Shown here piece by piece: positions 1 through 11,049 of a stretch of 64,000 nt of DNA. The DNA comes from Populus alba (taxonomy: Eukaryota; Streptophyta; Magnoliopsida; Malpighiales; Salicaceae): positions 4,179,157 through 4,243,156 of the forward strand of contig NC_133301.1 of assembly GCF_005239225.2 (NCBI RefSeq), written 5' to 3'. A program made the translations under genes and the position numbers. The notes below the pieces were generated by a model. The model was given only the letters and a program-made list of their open reading frames with translations. It searched no databases and was not told the origin of the DNA. Each line of letters begins with the position of its first letter. Position 1 is the first letter of the stretch.

Positions 1-425
1 GCTGTAACTGCTGTTCTACCTAGTGTTTCTCTTGCTTTATTTATGCTCTGGATTGTCCTTCCTTATATATATATATATATATATATCCATGTGATAATGA
101 TAAGAACATTTGATAAACATTATCTTTAAGCTTTTTAGTCTGTTATGCTTTTAATAGATTCCTATTCATGTTTCATAAAAACACTTCTTTGATAGTTATC
201 TTTTGATAACTTGTATTTATCTTCTTTTAATAAAATCTATATGAACTTCCTAAATAATTTATCTAAACAAACTATATAATTACAGAAACTAATCAAGTTA
301 AATCCTATAAGATAAACTTGACTAATTCTTTATATAATTTGGATAAACTACCAATCTAAATAAATTAATCTTTAATAATGCAAATAGTCCTTTACTGATC
401 AAAGCCAAATATTTTAAGATTTATA
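1..425 (-). repeat. 3' LTR of the copia-type element, partial
   Basis: Aligns by eye with 7751-8163 along its whole length, for example shared stretches at 171-188 and 7911-7928. The minus-strand 5' end is at 425, where the right copy begins TGTAAATGC at 8163; here the first bases have mutated. The remaining roughly 560 bases of the LTR lie left of the window. A (TA)n microsatellite at about 64-87 is specific to this copy. Confidence 0.75.
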
Positions 426-426
426 A

Positions 427-440
427 CCTCCCCTTTTGGT
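427..440 (-). other. Polypurine tract of the copia-type element
   Basis: On the minus strand this reads AAAAGGGGAGG immediately before the 3' LTR. That is the expected position and composition of the plus-strand primer in an LTR retrotransposon. Confidence 0.6.
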
Positions 441-1327
441 TGATTTGTGACAAAACATAATAACGATGAATTTGCATGTAAGTAGTTTAGATAATTTGAT
501 TATAAACATAATCTTTATTAAAGTATTCTTGCAAGCATAATTGGAATAATGTTATATAGCATGAAAACAATTAATAATATATATGTAATAATATTCTATT
601 AGTTCCTAACATGTTTCATGCAATTAGTTCATAACCTTTTCAAAGAACTTCACATGTTGCATCCTAATAGTTCATAATTTGTTAAAAATATTATTATGCA
701 ACTACATGCATCAAGTATCATTATAGAGATTCTTATGCTAACAAAACATTCTAATTATTACAGAACAAAATATTTAATATTCATTAATGATTACAAAATC
801 AGTAAAATTCCAAAAACAGTAAAAAATAATAATTAATAGGGTTGTTGGCTTGGTTGTATGTTTGTTTGATTGCTCTCCCTTGTATATACAACATTGTCTC
901 CCTCTTGGTTTGGCACCAATCCTATTTCTCATCTTCACCAACAACATACTGATGCACCTGCTCAACATCCAAATAAAGTTGAACAAGTTTGTCATTAACT
1001 TGCATAATATCTTGTTGCATATCTATTAGCAACTTATCAATTAAATCAATCCTCTATTCCCATTTACCACTACAACTATAAAACTTGTCTGATAATACTT
1101 ATAATTGTTCTATAATAACAAGGAGTAGGGGGTTGATTTGAGGAGTTTTGAACTGAGAGGAGATAGACTCTTTATCCTATGACTGCTTTTTACTAATCAC
1201 AACTTCAGATTTAACAAAAGTCATAGCTGAGATCTTTCCATACATCTTGATTATTAACTCACTATCACTTAAAGGTATTTTGATCATGATAGATATCCTA
1301 GTTATCAAATCACCAAAAGGTAGACTC
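441..1327 (-). pseudogene. Internal relic of the LTR element, possible putative plant transposon protein (Transposase_32-like) fragment
   Basis: A minus-strand open stretch ending at 1177 reads LPFGDLITRISIMIKIPLSD from about 1325. It resembles the C-terminal end of the putative plant transposon protein domain (PF20167), which often contains LP[FY]G.LIT. Downstream (about 780-1170) the frame is broken by several stops, with polar Gln/Asp-rich text and no recognisable domain. The coding similarity begins right beside the poly-T at 1328, so the LINE probably cut this reading frame. The family assignment rests on one short motif and is weak. Confidence 0.3.
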
Positions 1328-2607
1328 TTTTTTTTTTTTTTTTGGAGTAAGTTAAGATGTATATAAAGAAAAATATAAACAGGGATACAATGGGCCCCAG
1401 GAAATACGATGAATTTATTATTCAGATTCAAAATTCATGAAGCCTATAAAATTAGGGGAAATAGATTACAAGAAAGCTCAAAAAGCTAAACAACATCAAA
1501 TCAAAATTAAACAACATAAATAAATAAAGAAATTAAAGCTGCCAAGTAGATTTGATTTCTACAAATATCTGGTACTAGGATTCTATGTCTAGAAGTCATA
1601 ATCTCAATAAGTTGAATATCTCTTCCACCACATCATGCTATGATCAATAACGCTGATTGAAGACATGATTATTCCTCTCATTCCATATGAGGTAAATTGT
1701 GACAAAGAGTGACAATCATGTTAGAATATACATGAAGTCCTTCCTCTCCTAAAACATAAGGGAAGCCTACTGAAGAAAAGGGTGTCACGACATAGAAGGC
1801 CAAGGTAATAAAGTCTTGTATGAGATCTCTCTCCATACTAAAGCTGAGAAGGAGCACTTAGAAAATAGATGATCATGGGTCTCCATATGTGAACCACATA
1901 AGATACATATCGTAGATGTGATGATCTGAAAAATCTATAATCTATCCATAACATGAAGAAAACCTAAAGAGGCAAGCCATAAGATGAAGGAGTGTTATGG
2001 GATATGTTTTGAAAACTAGAGAAGATGGAGCATAATATTCTTGGGCTTGGTATATCTCTAAGTGCCTAATAAGCTGAATCGTCAGTGAACCTCCCCATAG
2101 AATGACATGTCCAGACGTAGTGATCCGGAGAGCTAACTCGGGATGGAATTTAATGCAATCCTTAATCTACTAGAGGTCCTAACTACTTGAAAGAAAGTCC
2201 CAACCACCATCCTCAATAATGTCTATAACCTTTGCATCCTAAGATATATAATCTAGTAGATGATAAGGTCTTGAAAGGCAAAAGGTCACATAAACAATGT
2301 TCATTTAGCAACCAAAAATCTAGCCATAGAGAAGTCAGAGAGCTATCAAAGACAAACATACCCTTACACCAATTGAATCTAAAGAATCTTCCTCCATGAC
2401 CAAGAAGATACTAAAGGTAGCCTGACATGCCAAAATGATTTACCTTTGAGTAGTACAAAATGTATCCAAGTTGACCAAATTGAGAATTTTTCTAAAAGTA
2501 ACCTCCAAACATGCTTGAGGATAGCTGCTCTATTCCAAGTCTCGACCCTTTTAATCCCCGTACCCTCCTACAAAGGATAACAAATTGAAGCCCAAGCCAT
2601 ATTTGCC

Positions 2608-2631
2608 CTTGAAGGCAAGGGTGGAACTAAG
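2608..2631. repeat. Left target-site duplication and terminal inverted repeat of the hAT element
   Basis: CTTGAAGG at 2608-2615 is the 8-bp target duplication, identical to 6140-6147. The element then starts CAAGGGTGGAACTAAG. Read inward from the right end, the other terminus is CAGTGGTAGAATTAAG, 12 of 16 positions alike. Both ends then run into a G7C stretch, on the left after an extra 11 bases or so. Confidence 0.85.
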
Positions 2632-5600
2632 ATTATTTGACAGGGGGGGCTGAAACTAATATAAAAAGATATAATTGTACATAAATTATAAAAAAAACTA
2701 TATAATTTAGATTTATTCAAAGAACTTACTACAAATACATGATTATTTTTATATAAGGTAAGAGGTTTAAAGCAATACCAACCTGAGTCAAAGTTATGAA
2801 GTTAATTACATCTTCATAATGTATTCATCACTTTAATTTTGTTAGTCTTTGTACCTATCAAATATAAACATACATAATATATAAGAAACATTAGCTAAAG
2901 TGATGCATTATTTATGTTTGATAAAAATTTAAAATAAAGTAAAAAATAATTCTTACATATTTATTTTAATTGTGCTCACCGTTCTTTCATAGAATAGAAA
3001 TCATCAATTATCATATCAATTGTGAATCTTTCAGCAATTTCTTTTTGTATATAGACAATCAAATAATTTGCAAGAAAATCATCTTCCATCCGATTGCAAA
3101 GTCTTGTTTTAACAATCTTCATCGCTGAGAAAGCTCGCTCAGTAGTTTCTGTCGAAACAGGAAGAGTCAAAATAAGTTGAATCAACCTGTCAATGAGTGG
3201 ATAAATTGTTGATTTTTCTGTTTCTACCAATCCTTGACATAAATCAGCAATCGATGATATATTCTTTAACTTTGGATGATTGGGTACATCAAGCTCATAA
3301 TGCTGCAACTGATATCTCAAATGAGTTTTTTCTTGATGAGAAAAGTATTCAAGATAGAACTTGTCAACAAGTAAGCATATATCTTTAACACTAAATAATT
3401 TATAGTTATTTTTAGGATCTAAAGCTGTGCTCAACTTAAGAAGCTCGATCGTCTGCTCATTGAATCTATTATTTAGCTCTTGTAATTGTTGATCAATGAT
3501 AGCTGTAAATATATCAACTTGGTAGTGATGCTCAGCTATTATTGATTTTGTTTTACATCGAGATCATCCCATACTAAAAAAACAAGCATCCATATCAGGA
3601 ACTTCAATGTCTTGATGCTTACAAAATGATGTCACTTCTTCTAAAAGAGTCTCCTAACCATCATCTCTTAATTTCTGAATTAAAGTCTTTATGGTAGTCA
3701 CCAAATGCATAGCATTTAAAATGTCTTGAGACTTCTGTTGCAAAGCTTGACAAAGCACATTAGTAATTCCCATAACATTCTTCATTATATGCAAAATAAA
3801 TGCAAAATCAAATGACATTAGCAACTTAAATGAAAAGGCCACATCACCACGTTGAGAATAAGTAGATCCATCTAAAGCGATGCTTTCAAGAACCAAGCAA
3901 GTTGCCTCATACATTTTTATCAAGCTGTAAATTGATTTGAAGTGTGAACTCCATCTGCTATCTCCAGGTCATTGCAAACCACCAACTTGATTAGCTCCTT
4001 TACCCATTTCAATCTCACCAATATCAATTAAATGTTCAATTGTAGCTGCTTGAAAAGCTCGTAATTCATCATTACGCTTGCAAGAAGTACTAACAATGTT
4101 AACAACAAAAATCAAAATTTGAAAGAAAGTGTGAACATCAGATATTTCTCTAGTTGCAACAATAAGAGCCAATTGTAATTGATGAGCTAAACAATGTACA
4201 TAATATGCATAAGGGCAATCATTAATGAATAAAGCTTGCAATCCATTCCACTCTCCACGTATATTATTAGCACCATCATACCCTTGGCCCCTAATATTTT
4301 GAACATCAAGATTGTGATTAGATAAAACAAAGGAAATCTCTTTCTTAAGAGTTGAAGCAGTTGTATCTTTGACATGAACTATATCCAAAAATCATTCTCG
4401 TATAAATCCACTTTTATCAACAAATCTAATAACAAGGGCCATTTGCTCTCTTCTGGATTCATCTAGAGCTTCATCAACAATTAAACAAAATCTTGCATCA
4501 CCAATCTCATGACGAATTGAAGACTGAACATTTCTAGCAAAGACATGCAAAATTTCTTTTTGAATTTGATGTGAGGTGTATTTAGCATTTTGTGGAACAT
4601 TATCCAAAACAAGAGCACCTACTTGTTCATTATATGATGCTAAAAGTTCCAACATTTCAAGAAAATTACCTTGGTTTTTTTATTCTGGATGTTCATCATG
4701 CCCTTTAAAAGCACATGCTTGAAATGTAAGCCAATGAACAATATCTATTGAAGCTTTAATACGCAATCGATTATTTAGAATTTCTTGAGTAATTTGCCTC
4801 TTAACTGCCTTCTTAATATGACATGACTGATTTTTCAAATTTTCCAAGCACTTGGTAGCAAATCTATGAGCTGAATTCGGACCTTTACCCATATGAGTAA
4901 AAAAAGCACACCGTTCCCCATCATTAACTTTCTTCCAACAATTGAATCCTTTAACAGTAAATGTGTCTGATCCTGGCTTTCCAGATGACTTACTTGAAAA
5001 TAGATAGCAAGAGAAACAAAATACAGTATTTTTCTTTGAATATTCAAGCCATGGATAACTTTTGAACCAATGAGACTGGAATTGACGAGGATGTTTTTCA
5101 CCAGTCATCGGATATTCAGACATCAAAGGTTGATATGGCCCTATATTAATGTATGCCCTTCGAATTTCATCTTGTTGATTAATCGGGTATTCCTAAATTT
5201 GAGGATGATTACTTGGATCTTGGATCTCTAATTAAATGAGCAATGTCTCTAGTAGGAGGTTGCTCACTAATCAATGAAGGTTCTTCGTAAACTGAAGCAC
5301 ATTGGGGCTGCTAAACCATAACTTCAATATTACACATTGGAGTTGGTTCACTAGGCTGTGAGTTATCAATATTTTTTCTTTTTTTCTTAAAAAAAGAATC
5401 AATTCTTCTTATTTTGTTCATGGTTCAACCTAAAATCAAAACATCATAAATTTTTATTATTTTCTATTTTAAAAATGAATACAAATAACGATGTGTTGAA
5501 GCAATAATAAAAAAACTTACACTGAATCAAAGCTAGGTAGGTGTTATTCAAAGAACTCAATTTGGTTAGAAAGATTGTGTCGAATTGTATATTGGACCTA

Positions 5601-6139
5601 GTGATAATAATGTACACATGAGAAAAAATTGATAATTTTGGTTGCTATGCTAAAAACAAAACATATAAAAAATCCAAGCGTAATCGAAACAAACCCATAA
5701 AATATATCTAATTAATTAAAAAAAAACAGTCACTATAACAACAATAATAAAAAAAGTAAAACTAGTGGATCTAGAAAAAAAATAGCAGAATTATATAAAA
5801 ATAAACCTCATCAAAGTAAAGTGGAAAGTTTTACTTGGTAGCTTTGTTAATTTCCTAGAAGCTTTGCTTTAGCCTGGCCGTGTTACTTTATATTATTATA
5901 TTTTTAGGTTAGGGTTGCTGGTTGCAAAGGGCTACAAAGCCTTTTCTTTTTCACTTTCACGTGAGCAACCAGTATATTTGTAAAATGGAGAGTTTTAATA
6001 GCTTAAGGAAATAATAATTTATTATTAGAAGGGCCCATCTCTTTAAAAGATTACAGTCATGCATTTAAATACTATATATATAAAAAAATTGTTTGTAGGA
6101 GCCTGGGCCTCTGCCTGCCCCCCCTTAATTCTACCACTG
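2616..6139 (-). mobile_element. hAT-superfamily DNA transposon (zf-MYM1-like transposase), inactive
   Basis: The element is 3524 bp with short imperfect terminal inverted repeats and a perfect 8-bp target duplication, the size expected of hAT transposons. It holds one transposase pseudogene on the minus strand, about 360 bp of 3' flank and about 720 bp of AT-rich 5' flank. Removing the element and one copy of CTTGAAGG rejoins the LINE reverse-transcriptase reading frame, which fixes the insertion site and the relative age. Confidence 0.88.
2976..5421 (-). pseudogene. hAT-type transposase (TTF zinc finger, DUF4371, hAT dimerisation), pseudogene
   Basis: The likely start is at 5421 (MNKIRRIDSFFKKKRKN, a basic N-terminus typical of the zf-MYM1-like family). 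Domains in order: TTF-type zinc finger at about 5110-4850 (HPRQFQSHWFKSYPWLEYS, then VFCFSCYLF), DUF4371 around 4655-3970 (CLIVDEALDESRREQMALVI; NIRGQGYDGANNIRGEW), and the hAT C-terminal dimerisation domain at about 3240-2990 (LPVSTETTERAFSAMKIVKT). From 5126 to 2976 everything lies in one frame, broken by stops at 4680, 4392, 3969, 3654 and 3564. Two further stops lie upstream (near 5310 and 5190), and a 7-bp tandem duplication (TTGGATC twice, 5213-5226) shifts the frame. Several stops are TGA where relatives carry Arg, consistent with CGA to TGA decay. It cannot make a full-length transposase. Confidence 0.88.
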
Positions 6140-6147
6140 CTTGAAGG
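6124..6147. repeat. Right terminal inverted repeat and target-site duplication of the hAT element
   Basis: The element ends ...TACCACTG at 6139, followed by CTTGAAGG (6140-6147), the exact repeat of the left flank. The C7 tract at 6118-6124 mirrors the G7 tract at 2643-2649. Confidence 0.85.
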
Positions 6148-6349
6148 GGAAATAAATGAACCATTCCAAAGGAAAGCACCTAATAAGCTCTCAATCTTTC
6201 TAATAATAGAACAAGGAAGGATAAACATAGTAGACCAATATACAGTGAAAAAGAGAACAAATTTGATTAGTTATAAACAACCAACATGTGTAAGAGGTCC
6301 ACAACTTGATCTTAGAGAGAATCTACTCAACCAAATCCATGCAGTCTTT

Positions 6350-7129
6350 TTTGACTCATTTCTTTTTGCAAAGTCTTTGCCCCTTTTATCTTTAATATTG
6401 TTCTTTTTCTTAAACATGAATTTTTTGAATTTCCTATCTACAAGAGCAATATCTTAACTATTAAAATCATTATCAAAAGAATAAACATGTTATTTATTAA
6501 CATATTTAAGTGCAATGAACTTACCTTTCTTTTGATAAGACAATGTAAATTTATAAGCTTATAAGGAACCTACCAATTCTTCGACATGTATATTGTCTAG
6601 ATCCTTGCTTCTTTTTATGGTTATTGCCTTTGGTTAAAATCTTTTTGGCAAGGATTGTATAATCTTCCTTATAATTCACAAGTCCTCTATTTTTTTTTTC
6701 CTTTTAGATTGAACTTGGAATTTACAATATTGTTAAATTTTGCATATAACTCATTAAAAAATTCATCTTCCAACATTTTTATCTCCTCAAATCTTGAGGT
6801 TGACATTTGGAATCTTTCACTATCTTGCTTCCCTCGTAAGTAGCTTAAAGAATATCCCATGCTTTCTTGGCTATCTCACACAAGGAGATTCTTTTGAATT
6901 CACCAAGAGATATTTCCATGAATATAGCATTTAGGCTTTTATTATTCCAATTACCATTAATGGATTTGTCAATGCTCTAGTTGCTAAAAAGTGTTTTAGG
7001 CATGGTCCATCCATGCTCAACTGAGTGCTAGACTTTCTCATCTAGCGATTTAAAGAAAGCTTTCATCCTCACCTTCTAGTAGACATAATTCTCACCATTA
7101 AGTTACAGTGGTGAAGTTAGTGTTAACAT
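6350..7129 (-). pseudogene. Copia-type Gag (UBN2 / retrotran_gag) pseudogene
   Basis: A plausible start ATG lies at 7129-7127 on the minus strand. In broken frames the text follows plant copia Gag: LNGENYVY*KVRMKAFFKSL with a stop where Trp is usual, KSLNAIFMEISLGEFKRISL, CEIAKKAWDIL then ATYEGSKIVKDSK, and basic residues such as KDFAKRNESKK near 6390-6360. There are many stops and several frameshifts. The zinc-knuckle region is not clear. The sequence stops at about 6350, where the LINE begins. Confidence 0.75.
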
Positions 7130-7172
7130 GTTCAACAAGAAAAATAGATCTCACTTTAAATTGAGTGACCTT

Positions 7173-7183
7173 GTACTAATACA
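7173..7183 (-). other. Degenerate primer-binding site of the copia-type element
   Basis: The minus strand reads TGTATTAGTAC followed by AAGGTCACTC. This resembles TGGTATCAGAGC plus AAGGTCACTC, the initiator-methionine tRNA primer site common in plant copia elements. It lies directly inside the 5' LTR. Confidence 0.5.
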
Positions 7184-7184
7184 A

Positions 7185-8163
7185 CTTGATTGTCCTTCTC
7201 TCTCTCTCTATATATATATATGTGTGTGTGTGTGTGGGGGTGGGTGGGTGTGTTAAGAAGCACTTTGCTAACACTTTACAACTATTAATCAGTAACCAAA
7301 TAAATTTAAGTATGAAAAACTTAAATGAACAAGTTAGTTGGTTAGGAAGGGAAAACCTTTTGAATAATTTTTCAAAAGATAAAAAACCCTTTGGGGCAAC
7401 CAAAATTAGGACAAATAACTTTAACTAGATTAGAAGATTACAAAAGAATGATTTTTTTACTACAAATCCTTTGTAACTATACTACTGTACTCGTCAAGAT
7501 AAACACCATGTTTTGTCTTCTACCATAGTAGCTTGCCAAAACACCTGGCAATCTTTAAACTATTTTCATCATAACTGGAACATCCAATTGCTAACAATTA
7601 ACACATGAACTCCCCTTAAGAGTCGGCAAGCTCTCCAACTCTTTAGTGAATAATTCTCATTAAGCATTTTCTTTGCACTTCACTCGTGTGTCAAGAGTTT
7701 ATGCTACAAAACTCTATGTAACTCCTTAGCTGGTTAAGCACTCTTGCTCCGCTGTAAGTGCCACTCTACCTAGTGTTGCTCTCTCTTTATTTATGATTTT
7801 AAATTGTCCTTCTTTATATACTTATATGTGTGATAATAATAAGAACCTTTTAGAAGCATTATCTTCAAGCTTCCTAGTCTTTTACAATCTCAACAGATTT
7901 TTATTTGTGTTTCATAAAAACACTTCTTTAATAGTTATCTTTGGATAACTTGTATTTATCTTCTTTTGATGAAACCTATCTGAACTTCCTAAATAATTTA
8001 TCCAAATAAACTACATAATTACTTAAATAACAATGCTATATCCTATGGGATAAACTTGACTAATTATTTATCTAATTTAGATACACTATCAATCTAAATA
8101 AACTCATCTTTAATAACACAAATAGTTCTTCACTAATCAAAGCCAAATACTTTAGCATTTACA
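7185..8163 (-). repeat. 5' LTR of the copia-type element
   Basis: About 980 bp. The minus-strand 5' end is TGTAAATGC at 8163 and the inner end abuts the primer-binding site near 7184. The part from 7751 to 8163 matches 1-425. A compound microsatellite (CT)n(TA)n(TG)n at about 7194-7236 lies near the inner end. Confidence 0.7.
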
Positions 8164-8400
8164 CAATCTTCCTTTTTTTATTTCTTTCGATTGAATTCTT
8201 TATGGCTTTGTTTTTCCAATTTATCCTTTAATATTTGAGTGATTTTAAGTTGGTCATCATAATTTATTTCAGTCTGTTTCTATGAATTTATTGCAGTCTC
8301 AAACAAACATCATAGTATTTGATTGGTGCTTAATTTCGTGAGTGTTTACTTTTGTTATTATATCAATAAGTTAAAAATAGTTTTTAAAAGAAATGTTGTT
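8164..8400. other. AT-rich flank, no gene seen
   Basis: Low-complexity T-rich DNA outside the 5' LTR. No open frame, RNA gene or repeat boundary could be supported. Confidence 0.5.
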
Positions 8401-8710
8401 AAATCAATTGAGTCCATGATTTAGGTCACGGGTTTAATGGGTTAAGCCACGAAGCCGTAGTCAATCCAACTTGTCATGGTTTTAATATTAAAAAAATATG
8501 TCTTCTTGAAAATTTTTAAAGTCAACCCACACTTTTTACTGATAATTCAGGTTATTTTTGAACCGACCAAGTCGATGAGGTCATGTCAAGAAACTCCCAT
8601 GTGAAGTAATTTTAAACCCGATATAAACAAGAATTAGGTTGGGCGGTTTCAAAGTTAACCTACTGGATCATATTTAATAACAATATTAAATAATTATTAG
8701 TGAACCAGAT
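8401..8710. repeat. Dispersed repeat resembling a common Salicaceae interspersed element
   Basis: Contains phrases such as GGGTTTAATGGGTTAAGCC, AAAGTCAACCCAC and GGTTATTTTTGAACCGACC, which resemble a repeat abundant in poplar genomes. No terminal repeats or target duplication could be defined. The assignment is from memory of the phrase pattern. Confidence 0.3.
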
Positions 8711-11040
8711 TTTTTTTTTCACATTCTTTTTTTTTATTATTCTAATGCAGTGCAGGTTGTAAACTAGTATATACTAATTCCTCAAGAGAGTTGCATAATC
8801 GCATATATAAACTTCTGATGATTTAAGATAATTCCTTGAGTGATTAACTTTTAATTTTTTGATTATTGATGCTATGAACTTTATACCTAATGGACTAAAA
8901 AATCGAGAAGGGAGCTAATTAGGGAGACATTGCACCTCTAAAATTTAAAATAGTTATCTATGTTTAATGAATTTTTCAATTTAGTTATGCTCAATCCATC
9001 ACCTAACATAAAATTTCTTATTTAGTGACTAGCTTATTCAAATTCTCAATCCACAACATGACTATGCAAATGTCAAGATATCAATTGTATCTACAACATT
9101 TATCACCTTTAAAAAGCACTATGACTGCCATGTTAAGTGGGCTGTTCTTGTGCTATTTAATGGGACACACGTGTGTTTAATTATTAATATTATAAAATGA
9201 TGCAAAATTCAAAAAACAAAACCAATTGTCATGAGCTAAAGAAACATTCAATAACTATATTTGGCATGAACACTTTTTGCCCCATTGAATCAAAGAGCAA
9301 TTTTTGCGAAAGAATATTTTAAAAGGAGCTTTTTTAATAGAAAGAAAGAAGCAAAAGGGGCTTGTTCATGGTCTCCAAGGACTATAATTGATATTTTGAG
9401 GCTTTTAAGATAAAAACACTACCAATATCATATCCATGCCAGCAAAACTTAGCTGGTCTGATGCTTGTAATGTTAACGAGTTTAAATTTATATGTTTAGG
9501 CTGATCTTTAGTGGTGGAATCTTCCAACCATAGAAGCTCTCCATTTGTTCTGATTGAGCAAAAGAAAAAAAGGGTTCTAATGTCAATCAATACCATCATT
9601 GCTACAAAGAAGTAGAAAAGAAAAACCTTAGGGACCATCATTATGACGTAGAAGCAAAAGCAGGTCAGAAGAAAGCTTGGGAAATTTGGCATGGCATGGC
9701 ATAGCTTGGTGGGAAAAAGTTTCATCTAGACATTGTTTTCCTTTTTGACCTAACCAAGAATATGAACTCTAGTTATTAAGAACACGAAAAATAAGAGAAA
9801 AGTTTCGAATCACACCAAGTTATTGCTCTTCCAATTATCCTATGCCATTTCCTCTCTATGAAATCGAAACATGTTTGATTCAAATCCTAAGAATATCCAA
9901 GAGTCTGGATGTCTTAATCAAATCTTGATATGGATGGATGATAATTCAAGAAAGTCCAACTCCCTAAGATTCTTCTTCTTTATTATTTATAAGAAAGAAG
10001 AAAATCATGTATCTTAAAGTGAGAAGGATTTGAAGTTAACTAATCAGACCAACAACCTATTACCTATTACCTAGTACATTTAAGGAAAGATCAATATTGA
10101 ATTTGAGTAGGTAGGTTCCACATATTAATGAAACAAAGTAAGCTAAAATATTTTGTCAAATTGTTAAAAAAGAAGTAATTATGTTAACTCAAACACCAGC
10201 CCTATATATAATTAATGCAAAGATTTATTGCTTGTTATTGTGAAGCCATCATGCATGGGATCAAAATTTATCATGACCTAAAAGGATAAATTCTCCAAAA
10301 AGGAAGAACTATAATTATTCAATTTAGATACTCCAACTGAGATATATAGTTATAATTGCAACCCACAAGTCTGGGATTGCATTGATGGATGGCATCTAAA
10401 CAATTAATTATTAAAAAACCACAAATTCATTACAACCAAACTGTACTCATCGACTTAAATTCATTTTTACACCGTTTTAGCAGTTTTCAAGTACCTCTTG
10501 AAGGAGAATAACACTTGAAATATTCTACAAGACCATCTCTTCATTTGACCATGCCATTGTCTGTCAGACAACAGAAGTCTTGAAATGATAGGTTAAACAC
10601 ATAAAGGCATCTTTATCTCTACCTCCCTCAGCTTTCTTTTTTTTTAGTATTTTCTCACATTAATACAGTGAAAAAATTAATTTACTAGTTGGGCATATAA
10701 TTCTCACTATAACACAAATAGTGGTGGCGCATGTCTTCTATGTACAATCACTAGTCACACATATAAAAAATACATGATTTATTAAAATACTAGACGCTCT
10801 CAGTCTCAACCATCTTAGTTCTCTATCCAACAAAAATACAGTTACACCTAGTAACAAAAACAACAACAATAGTTTAAGCCAACATTTCACAGAATCACAA
10901 AAAACAACAATAATAGACAACAACCAACAACCACTAGAATCATCTAATTTCTATAGCATGTAAACTTATAATGAAAAAAATCATAATCTTAGCACCAAAA
11001 TAATTCATTACATTAAAGAATATCACTTCAATTACAAATT
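8711..11040. other. Intergenic AT-rich DNA, no gene supported
   Basis: Only short chance open frames. The longest (9405-9725, minus) has no domain-like composition. Homopolymer T runs occur at 8711 and 10630. Confidence 0.5.
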
Positions 11041-11049
11041 AATTAAATT

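Larger units (their letters stand above)
1328..6345 (-). mobile_element. LINE (non-LTR retrotransposon) relic, 5'-truncated, split by a hAT insertion
   Basis: Minus-strand translation in interrupted frames gives the end of a plant LINE reverse transcriptase. About 6345-6148 gives the region around KIKLWTS, ILPCSIIRKIESLLGAFLWN and SPSRA. From 2607 downward there follow WNRAAILKHVW, SFWHVRLPLVSSWSWRKIL, then the zf-RVT domain (CILCGSHMETHDHLFSKCSF near 1915-1860; WNERNNHVFNQ near 1690-1650). A T16 run at 1328-1343 is the expected poly(A) tail of a minus-strand LINE. Stops and frameshifts are frequent. The 5' end stops near 6345, where copia gag text resumes. GACTC occurs near both ends (about 1323 and 6355) and may be the remnant of a target duplication; this is unproven. 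Confidence 0.8.
1..8163 (-). mobile_element. Decayed copia-type LTR retrotransposon, left end outside window
   Basis: Two direct repeats (1-425 and 7185-8163) bracket a polypurine tract, a copia-type gag relic and a degenerate primer-binding site, all in minus-strand order. No protease, integrase, reverse transcriptase or RNase H of this element is visible, so it has lost pol or was non-autonomous. About 5 kb of the interior is a later LINE insertion (1328 to about 6345) that itself carries a hAT transposon. The LTRs differ at many positions, so the insertion is old. The LTR comparison was done by eye. Confidence 0.75.

Noticed and set aside
6059..6457. 132-codon plus-strand open frame across the hAT right end
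   Set aside because: It spans the transposon/LINE junction, so it is a chance frame created by the insertion.
9405..9725. 106-codon minus-strand open frame
   Set aside because: Hydrophobic low-complexity text in AT-rich DNA, with no family resemblance.
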